From Lachnospiraceae bacterium (lineage in GTDB: Bacteria > Bacillota > Clostridia > Lachnospirales > Lachnospiraceae), in assembly GCA_003488445.1 (NCBI GenBank), contig DNLO01000005.1:3732-8806 (forward strand): a stretch of DNA of 5,075 nucleotides, given 5' to 3'. The stretch's first letter is position 1. Each line of letters opens with the position of its first letter. The notes below the pieces were generated by a model, which was not told the origin of the DNA, ran no database searches, and saw nothing but the letters and a program-made list of their open reading frames with translations. The position numbers and the translations under genes were made by a program. This document shows positions 1-5,075 of this stretch, piece after piece.

Positions 1-1274
1 TCCAGCTCATCGTACTTTATCGTGTCGGCCCTCATGAAGGGATAGGGATCGCCCTTTAATGTCTCCCTGTCCGACAGGATCATCATCACAGCAAACGCAG
101 CCGCGAAGCAGACTCCGATCAGGGCCCCGCGTCCCTTCAGGGCCTTCTCGTAAAGCTCCGCCGTGAACACTATGATCAGAGGACAAAGCGACACCATCAG
201 ATATCTGGTATTATTTCCCAGCCCGGTCAGCACCAGGATGAGGACACTGGCAGATACAAGAGCCGCCACGTATAGCATCAGCATATCCCTCTTCCCTTTT
301 CTCTTTCCAAGATATGCCCTCACAGCCCTTATCACGCAGGCTGCGGCAAAAGCAGCCAGCATAAGAGCCCATACCATCCTTAGCACGTATTTGATACCCT
401 CCGCTGACACTATGGATATGCTCTGATCCGGCAGTCCTCCCATCATCTCTATGTAGCAGAGCACAAAAGAGGTGACAGACTCCGGAAAAGTTCCGTTCGA
501 TATCATGGTGAAGACAGATGCTTTCATATCGTAGGGCACCAGAGTATTCAGCCCTATCCCGATGACGGAGGCCGCTCCCAGAAGCACCATCACGATATCG
601 TTCCTGCGCGTCTTTTCGGAATACAGGATATACACTCCGAGCACAGGGAGAGTCGCGCTGACAAAGACATAGGGTCCGCTGGAGAACCCGGTGATCAGTG
701 CAAAGAGTGTAAGGAGCACCGAAAAGAATACTGTCCTCTTGCGGTGGCTTTCATCAGACAGCAGCACCGTTATCGCCAGCAGCGGCACCGCCGCCTTCAT
801 GCAGTAATAGGCCCCACCGAAGAAAAGCATATCGATATAGAGGAGCTGCCCGAATGAATAGGGTGTGATGAGTGCCAGCATCGCGAGCTTCACTGCAGTC
901 CCTTCAAATCCCGCAATGCCAAGCAACGACCTTGTGATGAAAAGATAAAGGAAAAGAAAAACGATATTCGCTATCCCGAAGGAGAGAAAGATGTCCTTCG
1001 TGATGCCGTAGAATAATACGGCCAGCACCGAAGAGCAGTCTATCTCCACCGTAGTGTCATATACCCATCCGGGGATCAGCACTCTCTTCTGCCTCCACAT
1101 CTCGGCCACATTGACAAAGAGCTTTGCCATGTCGTTGTCAAGGACATCACGGATGGTAAAAAGGTTCACGTATACTATGAACGCCACCTGTATCAATATA
1201 AAAAAGTACAGGAGCCTGTCTGTCAGTCCCCTGTCTTCCGCTTTCTTCCAAAGCACTCTTATCTTATCCGGCAT
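1..1274 (-). CDS. Polytopic membrane protein, GT-C glycosyltransferase-like (3' end cut off)
   Basis: The frame stays open from an ATG at 1274 to the left window edge, giving 424 codons with no stop, so the C-terminus is missing. About 11-12 hydrophobic segments are visible, roughly at residues 20-40, 84-92, 98-117, 126-149, 152-173, 180-197, 203-219, 226-245, 297-318, 331-351, 358-375 and 384-400. After the first membrane segment comes a hydrophilic loop with D43, D46 and D48 followed by W60 and IPGW (67-70). An acidic loop between TM1 and TM2, plus a late NNTRYLMVSLCPL (354-366), resembles GT-C enzymes that use lipid-linked sugars, such as the PMT/ArnT type. The glycosyltransferase role is an inference from this layout. 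The start is chosen because GAGG lies 6 nt upstream and the ATG overlaps the last 11 nt of iorB, suggesting translational coupling. It could instead be an uncharacterised family of polytopic proteins without transferase activity. Confidence 0.82.
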   Translation of the reverse strand, partial: MPDKIRVLWKKAEDRGLTDRLLYFFILIQVAFIVYVNLFTIRDVLDNDMAKLFVNVAEMWRQKRVLIPGWVYDTTVEIDCSSVLAVLFYGITKDIFLSFGIANIVFLFLYLFITRSLLGIAGFEGTAVKLAMLALITPYSFGQLLYIDMLFFGGAYYCMKAAVPLLAITVLLSDESHRKRTVFFSVLLTLFALITGFSSGPYVFVSATLPVLGVYILYSEKTRRNDIVMVLLGAASVIGIGLNTLVPYDMKASVFTMISNGTFPESVTSFVLCYIEMMGGLPDQSISIVSAEGIKYVLRMVWALMLAAFAAACVIRAVRAYLGKRKGKRDMLMLYVAALVSASVLILVLTGLGNNTRYLMVSLCPLIIVFTAELYEKALKGRGALIGVCFAAAFAVMMILSDRETLKGDPYPFMRADTIKYDEL

Positions 1275-1833
1275 ACCCTGCCTCAAAGGCTTTCAGATTG
1301 ATCTCTATCGTCTTGGGAGGCACCGTCTTCTCTATGACCTTCGTCCACTGCTCCTTGGTAAAGTCCATATGAGATGCAGCCATACCCAGCACCACGAGAT
1401 TAAAGACTCTGGGATTGCCCAGCTTCTTCGCCTCAGCCATGGCATCCGTGGAATACACGGTATGATCAGCCCCAAGGCTCTCCAGTATCCCTTCCGGATA
1501 CTCTGCCGCCCCTGTGACCACGGGCATGGGATCGATGCGCTCATCATTGACTATCAGTACACCGTCCTTTTTCAGGAAGTGAGCATAGCGCAAAGCCTCC
1601 AGCCTCTCGAAGGCTATCAGCACATCCGCCTGGCCCTCCTCCACTATGGGCTCCGCCACCTTTTCTCCGTATCTCACATAGGTCACAACGGACCCGCCGC
1701 GCTGTGCCATCCCGTGCACTTCAGATATCTTCACATCATATCCGGCATCCGCCATCAGGCCGCCGAGTATACGGCTGGTGAGCAGAGTTCCCTGTCCTCC
1801 CACTCCGACGATCATTATATTCTTAGTAGTCAT
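1264..1833 (-). CDS. iorB: Indolepyruvate ferredoxin oxidoreductase, beta subunit
   Basis: This is a 189-residue, full-length member of the pyruvate:ferredoxin oxidoreductase gamma-domain family. The N-terminus carries the GVGGQG glycine-rich loop (10-15) followed by TLLTSRILGG. A second hallmark, EVHGMAQRGGSV, is at 38-49, and NPRVFNLVVLG is at 140-150. Together these are typical of IorB. In the family it pairs with IorA, which carries TPP and Fe-S clusters, to oxidise indolepyruvate and other aryl-pyruvates to aryl-acetyl-CoA in the cytoplasm, reducing ferredoxin. No iorA is present in the window: the upstream neighbour is a TRAP permease 192 nt away. I chose the ATG at 1833 because AAGGAG lies 7 nt before it; an in-frame GTG two codons earlier is only 1 nt from that site. 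The stop overlaps the next gene by 11 nt. It could serve a related 2-oxoacid oxidoreductase, but the EVHGMAQRGGSV signature favours IorB. Confidence 0.92.
   Translation of the reverse strand: MTTKNIMIVGVGGQGTLLTSRILGGLMADAGYDVKISEVHGMAQRGGSVVTYVRYGEKVAEPIVEEGQADVLIAFERLEALRYAHFLKKDGVLIVNDERIDPMPVVTGAAEYPEGILESLGADHTVYSTDAMAEAKKLGNPRVFNLVVLGMAASHMDFTKEQWTKVIEKTVPPKTIEINLKAFEAGYAG
1281..1284 (-). promoter_or_regulatory. Ribosome binding site for the membrane protein, inside iorB
   Basis: GAGG (cctc on the plus strand) sits 6 nt before the ATG at 1274 and lies within the last codons of iorB. It supports the overlapping ATG over a GTG that occurs five codons later, which has no purine-rich site at proper distance. 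Confidence 0.55.
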
Positions 1834-1840
1834 CTCCACT

Positions 1841-1846
1841 CTCCTT
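1841..1846 (-). promoter_or_regulatory. Ribosome binding site deciding the iorB start
   Basis: AAGGAG lies 7 nt upstream of the ATG at 1833. An in-frame GTG at 1839 is separated from it by a single base, too close for initiation, so the longer 191-residue reading is unlikely. Confidence 0.8.
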
Positions 1847-1870
1847 CATTTCATGTATTATGCGAGAATC

Positions 1871-1879
1871 AGTATACCA
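1871..1879 (-). promoter_or_regulatory. Probable extended -10 promoter for iorB
   Basis: The minus strand reads TGGTATACT, an extended -10 (TGn plus TATACT, one mismatch to TATAAT). Transcription would begin near 1864, leaving a leader of about 30 nt that contains the iorB ribosome binding site. No good -35 is found at 17 nt: that position holds TCCCCA inside the neighbouring repeat. A TTGACT hexamer is present but is only 11 nt from the -10. The call rests on sequence match and position alone. Confidence 0.45.
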
Positions 1880-1885
1880 TAATAT

Positions 1886-1916
1886 GGAGTCAATGGGGAC
1901 GGTTCTCTTTGACTCC
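1886..1916. repeat. REP-like inverted repeat (hairpin), RAYT-associated type
   Basis: Two perfect 8-nt arms, GGAGTCAA (1886-1893) and TTGACTCC (1909-1916), flank a 15-nt centre containing GGGGACGGTTCTC. An alternative 6-bp pairing between CCCCAT and ATGGGG is possible when the flank to 1921 is included. From memory, a GGGGACGGTTCT core bounded by GTCA/TGAC arms is a dispersed short palindrome in Clostridia and other anaerobes, often near Y1-type REP-associated tyrosine transposase genes. No transposase lies in this window. No T-run follows the hairpin on either strand, so it does not look like an intrinsic terminator. The inverted repeat itself is certain; the family assignment is recalled and not searched. 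Confidence 0.62.
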
Positions 1917-2025
1917 CCCATGCCCCCGCAGCATCACGTCCGTCTGGAACCGGATTCATTGTATCTTCTGCCAGGACCTTCCGGCCTCCATTCATCTGTC
2001 CGGGGCATCCCCTGAAGAACAGTCA
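1917..2025. other. Intergenic spacer after the TRAP permease
   Basis: This is the remainder of the gap between the permease stop and iorB, beyond the repeat. It has only weak local pairing (for example GGGG-AT-CCCC around 2000-2015 and scattered CCGG/GGAA partners) with no T-tract, so I see no intrinsic terminator. No gene remnant, such as a piece of iorA, is recognisable. Confidence 0.5.
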
Positions 2026-4068
2026 TCATGACCGTGCCTTCGACACCCGAAGCTTCTGCAGCACTACAGCCGCTGCTATCAGGACCAGCCCCACAGTGTC
2101 TGTCGTCGTGCCCGGAAAGATCATCAGGAGACCTCCTGCTATGAGCATGAGCCGGTCCACTATGCTCATATCCGTGAAGAGATATCCCTCCAGAGCCGCA
2201 GCTACGCCTGCGACACCGACTAACGATGTGGCATAATGGGCCACCACACTGACCATATCCGCATCGAGAAGCAGCATATCCGGGCTATAGCAGAATACAT
2301 AAGGGATAATGAATGCAGCGACAGCGAGCTTCGTTGCATTAACAGCTGTGCGGATAGGATCAGACTTTGCTATCGCACTTCCTGCATAGGCCGCCAGAGC
2401 CACAGGAGGCGTGATATCAGCGACTATACCGAAATAAAACACGAAGAGATGGGCCGCCAGGATCGGCACTCCCATACGTGTGAGTATGGGTGCGCAGGTC
2501 GCCGCCATGATACAGTAGGTCGCTGTCGTAGGCACTCCCATACCCAGGACGATACAGCAGAGCATGGTGAGGAACAGGGCGATGAAGAGCCTGTCTCCTG
2601 CCACAGCCACTATGGCGTTGATCATTTCATTGGCGAGTCCGGTCATTGTGATGGTGCCCGCGATGATACCTGCCACACCGCAGGCCGCACCCACGGTGAT
2701 GGTCCCCTTGCCTCCGGTCTCCAAAGAGTCCAGGAGCTTCTTTAAGGTAAAGCAGTTGCTGCTCTCCTCGTTGTTCCCCACTATAACCTTTGCGAGTGCT
2801 CTCTGCTCCTTCTTATCCCTGAGTGCCCGGCAGGCCTTTCTGTAGCCTCCGCCGAGCAGCCCGTCCGCCACTCCGGCCGCTATGGCCGCCAGTATGGAAA
2901 GTGCTGCAGCCCTCTGCATCGTCATCATATTCTTTGAGACCCATACGACCAGCAGCACCAGAGGGAGAAGCAGATATATTTTCTTCAGCAGTCCGATAAG
3001 GCGCGGGAGTCTCTCTGCAGGGATCCCCGTGAGTCCGTATTTCTTCGCCTCAAGATGGACAGCGATAAAGATACCCGTGAAATACAGGACAGCCGGGAAC
3101 ACAGCCCTCAGCAGGATATCGGAATAGGGTACTCCTATGATATCTGCCATAAGGAAAGCCGCCGCCCCCATTATGGGAGGCATGATCTGTCCCCCGGTGG
3201 AGGCCGCTGCCTCTACCGCTCCCGCAAATTCCGGCTTGTATCCCGTCTCCTTCATCATGGGTATCGTGACTGATCCGGTGGTGACGGTATTGCCCACGGA
3301 GGAGCCGCTGACCATGCCGCAGAGTGCGGAGGAGATCACGGCGACCTTTGCAGGTCCTCCCGCGAACCTTCCCGCTATGCAGTTCGCGATATTGATGAAA
3401 AGCTCGGAGATCCCGGTATGCTCCAGAAATGCACCGAATATGATGAACACCACTATGTATTTCGAGCACACATTTATGGGCGTCGAGAGGATGCCCGTCT
3501 TCGTGTAAAAGATATTGCGCACCAGGTAGCGGAGCCTGCCTGCAAAGGACGGATTGGTCAGTCCGTATACCAGCGCATACGCTACGAAGAACAGGGCAAC
3601 GAGGAGTATCGGCCAGCCCACACAGCGCCTCGTCACCTCCAGGAGGGCTATGGTCCCCACCACCGCTATCACGATCTGATAGGGTGCAAACCTCGTTCCC
3701 TGCTGTATGATCTGCTCGGCGCTGAAGGTGTAATACAGGAAAGCCCCCGCACCGAGTATCATTCCCACCACGTCATACCAGGGGATATGATTCTCCCGCC
3801 TGTCATTCCTGGATGCCGGATAATAAAGGAAGCCAAGCATCACGATCAGTCCCATGAAGGAGGTCAGCCTGATCTCCTCCAAAAATGTGGCAAACAGAGT
3901 CACCCACACGCAGAACAGCGAGAAGCATATCAATACTGCCTTGACTATTATCGCCGGTCTTCCGGTCCATACACGGACATTGGATTCCCGGTCATATTTT
4001 TTCATTACCTCTTCCAGGCCTTCCTGGTCCACCTCATATATCTGCTTATCACCGGTCTGACTGTTCAT
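2026..4068 (-). CDS. TAXI-type TRAP transporter, fused 4TM/12TM permease
   Basis: This is a 680-residue integral membrane protein joining the small (DctQ-like) and large (DctM-like) TRAP permease parts, as usual for TAXI systems. A hydrophilic cytoplasmic N-terminus (1-38) is followed by DctQ-like membrane segments near 39-62, 69-85, 98-115 and 128-168. The DctM part has the family hallmarks GSSVGNTVTTGSVTIP (255-270), AGAVEAAASTGGQIMPPIMG (282-301), LGMGVPTTATY (508-518) and HLFVFYFGIVADITPPVALA (540-559). A charged loop (about 408-455) separates the two DctM halves, and two or three more hydrophobic segments close the C-terminus (608-670). It drives solute import using an ion gradient, probably Na+ or H+, with the lipoprotein encoded just upstream. 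The start ATG has AGGAGG 4 nt upstream. The gap to the binding-protein gene is 20 nt, so the two are surely co-transcribed. The substrate cannot be read from the sequence. Confidence 0.95.
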   Translation of the reverse strand: MNSQTGDKQIYEVDQEGLEEVMKKYDRESNVRVWTGRPAIIVKAVLICFSLFCVWVTLFATFLEEIRLTSFMGLIVMLGFLYYPASRNDRRENHIPWYDVVGMILGAGAFLYYTFSAEQIIQQGTRFAPYQIVIAVVGTIALLEVTRRCVGWPILLVALFFVAYALVYGLTNPSFAGRLRYLVRNIFYTKTGILSTPINVCSKYIVVFIIFGAFLEHTGISELFINIANCIAGRFAGGPAKVAVISSALCGMVSGSSVGNTVTTGSVTIPMMKETGYKPEFAGAVEAAASTGGQIMPPIMGAAAFLMADIIGVPYSDILLRAVFPAVLYFTGIFIAVHLEAKKYGLTGIPAERLPRLIGLLKKIYLLLPLVLLVVWVSKNMMTMQRAAALSILAAIAAGVADGLLGGGYRKACRALRDKKEQRALAKVIVGNNEESSNCFTLKKLLDSLETGGKGTITVGAACGVAGIIAGTITMTGLANEMINAIVAVAGDRLFIALFLTMLCCIVLGMGVPTTATYCIMAATCAPILTRMGVPILAAHLFVFYFGIVADITPPVALAAYAGSAIAKSDPIRTAVNATKLAVAAFIIPYVFCYSPDMLLLDADMVSVVAHYATSLVGVAGVAAALEGYLFTDMSIVDRLMLIAGGLLMIFPGTTTDTVGLVLIAAAVVLQKLRVSKARS

Positions 4069-4088
4069 AGATCCTCCTGAAAGTCCTG

Positions 4089-5051
4089 TTACTGTGTATC
4101 TACTCTTACTCCATGCTCCTCGTAGTACCTTGCGGCACCGGCATGGAAGGGCACTGTGATCCCGGATGTGGCATTCTCTATGGAGAGCTCTTCTCCCTTG
4201 GCGTTCTCTGCGCTGATCTCCGGGATATGATCAAAGACCGCCGCCGTGAGATCGTATACCATATCTTCATCCAGATCAGCATCCACCACCAGAGTCGCCT
4301 TGATGGTGATGGTATCTACTGCCTCGTCCTGTCCCGGATAGGTACCGGCCGGTATCTCCATGGGTGCATAGAAAGGATTGGCTCCCATGATGTCATCTCT
4401 GAGCTTCCCGTTTATGGGGATAAGAAAGACTCCGTTGGTGGTGGCCAGCTCCGTGATGGCCGACGTGGGTGCGCCTGCCACTATAAAGGCTGCATCTATC
4501 TGCCCGTCCTTCAGCGCCTCCTTGCTGTCGTCGAAGCTCTGATACTGTGGTTTGATGTCGTCCACACTGAGTCCTGCTCCCTCCAGCACATCTATTGCGT
4601 TGAAATACACTCCGGATCCGGGTGCTCCTATGGAGACACTCCTGCCCTCAAGATCCGCGACGCTCTTAATATCTTCCTTCATGGTGATCAGCTGTACTGT
4701 CTCGGCATACAGCGCCCCCAGCACACGGAAATCCCTGCAGGGACCGTCTGTCTCGAAGGATCTGCTGCCCTCCCATGCATAGTTCATCACGTCGGACTGG
4801 GTGAATCCGATCTGATAATCTCCATCCCCTATGCTCTGTATATTAGCCTTGGACGCAGCCGTCGATACCGCTGTCACGCTGTAGTCCGTGTAGTTCTTCA
4901 TATACTGCGCCAGCACCCCGCCGAAGGCATAGTAGGTACCGGCCGTTCCGCCTGTCCCCATCATCATCCTCTGACTTGCGCATCCCGAAAAGATGCACAC
5001 GGATGCTGCAAGGATCGCACAGAAGACCGCACCTTTACTCCGCTTCCTCAT
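4089..5051 (-). CDS. TAXI-family TRAP transporter substrate-binding lipoprotein
   Basis: This 320-residue exported protein has a lipoprotein signal peptide: basic MRKRSK, a hydrophobic core, and the lipobox FSGC with lipidated Cys at 24. The mature part begins with the TAXI (TRAP-associated extracytoplasmic immunogenic protein) signature GTGGTAGTYYAFGG (32-45). It continues with DYQIGFTQSDV (78-88), SVADLEGRSVSIGAPGSG (130-147), LKDGQIDAAFIVAGAPT (180-196), IPAGTYPGQDE (233-243) and VPFHAGAARYYEEHGV (300-315). These match the family from end to end, so the gene is full length. In the family it binds small organic acids or amino-acid-like solutes outside the membrane and hands them to the fused permease, here encoded 20 nt downstream. 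I chose the ATG at 5051 because AAGGAG lies 6 nt before it. An in-frame ATG at 5072 would add seven polar residues and its own upstream region is cut by the window edge. Promoter and any regulator lie outside the window. Confidence 0.94.
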   Translation of the reverse strand: MRKRSKGAVFCAILAASVCIFSGCASQRMMMGTGGTAGTYYAFGGVLAQYMKNYTDYSVTAVSTAASKANIQSIGDGDYQIGFTQSDVMNYAWEGSRSFETDGPCRDFRVLGALYAETVQLITMKEDIKSVADLEGRSVSIGAPGSGVYFNAIDVLEGAGLSVDDIKPQYQSFDDSKEALKDGQIDAAFIVAGAPTSAITELATTNGVFLIPINGKLRDDIMGANPFYAPMEIPAGTYPGQDEAVDTITIKATLVVDADLDEDMVYDLTAAVFDHIPEISAENAKGEELSIENATSGITVPFHAGAARYYEEHGVRVDTQ

Positions 5052-5057
5052 AGCTGT

Positions 5058-5063
5058 CTCCTT
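5058..5063 (-). promoter_or_regulatory. Ribosome binding site deciding the TAXI lipoprotein start
   Basis: AAGGAG lies 6 nt before the ATG at 5051. This favours the start that places the basic MRKRSK directly ahead of the signal-peptide core, over the ATG at 5072, which would translate through this site. Confidence 0.7.
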
Positions 5064-5075
5064 CCTGTCCATCAG

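Noticed and set aside
163..426. Plus-strand open frame of 87 codons
   Set aside because: It lies opposite the GT-C-like membrane protein, whose frame is continuous with periodic hydrophobic segments. No supporting motif is seen.
1858..1995. Minus-strand 45-codon open frame in the gap between permease and iorB
   Set aside because: It lacks a good ribosome binding site, translates through the repeat (giving GSQREPSPLTP) and the iorB promoter, and has no recognisable similarity. It is probably a chance frame.
2000..2020. GGGG/CCCC mini-stem just after the permease stop as a terminator
   Set aside because: The stem is at most 3-4 bp with a tiny loop and no T-run follows, so it does not qualify as an intrinsic terminator.
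1054..2031. Long plus-strand open frame of 325 codons opposite iorB
   Set aside because: It is antisense to iorB and the membrane protein, has low-complexity His/Ser/Leu-rich composition and resembles no family I know. It runs straight through the REP-like repeat. It is best explained as a shadow of codon usage on the other strand.
3418..4080. Plus-strand open frame of 220 codons opposite the TRAP permease
   Set aside because: It is entirely antisense to a well-supported permease. Its composition is rich in His, Arg, Tyr and Gln, with no domain or signal and no independent context.
4341..4356. Palindrome TACCGGCCGGTA and its partial recurrence (GGTACCGGCCG) near 4936
   Set aside because: Both copies encode the residues AGTY in the lipoprotein, so shared peptide and codon choice explain the similarity.
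4732..4743. 12-nt perfect palindrome TCCCTGCAGGGA
   Set aside because: It lies inside the TAXI lipoprotein coding sequence and is a single occurrence, consistent with chance.

Overview
The window is a compact, co-directional minus-strand block from what looks like an anaerobic member of the Bacillota, most likely a Clostridia/Lachnospiraceae-type organism. The basis is strong AAGGAG/AGGAGG ribosome binding sites, moderately GC-rich DNA with heavy use of ATA (Ile) and AGG/AGA (Arg), a ferredoxin-linked 2-oxoacid oxidoreductase subunit, and a dispersed hairpin repeat of a type I associate with Clostridia. The genus cannot be fixed from the sequence.

In transcription order (right to left) the layout is as follows. 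(1) 5051-4089: a TAXI-family TRAP transporter substrate-binding lipoprotein. (2) 4068-2026: its partner, a fused 4TM/12TM (DctQ-DctM type) TRAP permease, only 20 nt downstream. (3) 2025-1834: a 192-nt gap holding a 31-nt REP-like inverted repeat and a probable extended -10 promoter, with no convincing terminator. (4) 1833-1264: indolepyruvate ferredoxin oxidoreductase beta subunit (IorB), without an adjacent alpha subunit. (5) 1274-1, running off the left edge: a polytopic membrane protein resembling GT-C glycosyltransferases, whose start codon lies inside the end of iorB.

The first two genes form a complete secondary, ion-gradient-driven importer: the lipoprotein captures a solute outside the membrane and the fused permease moves it inward. 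IorB is the gamma-type subunit that works with the TPP-binding IorA to convert aryl-pyruvates oxidatively to aryl-acetyl-CoA with reduction of ferredoxin. Its position behind the transporter suggests, but does not prove, that the imported solute is related to aryl or 2-oxo acid metabolism. The gap with its own promoter may equally make IorB and the membrane protein a separate unit. The GT-C-like gene has no obvious metabolic link to the others and may simply be translationally coupled to iorB.

All protein-coding content is ordinary by family. The most unusual items are the REP-like repeat directly abutting the iorB promoter, the orphan iorB, and the iorB/membrane-protein overlap. I see no CRISPR array, tRNA, rRNA, riboswitch, transposase gene or prophage part. 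The long plus-strand reading frames are antisense shadows.
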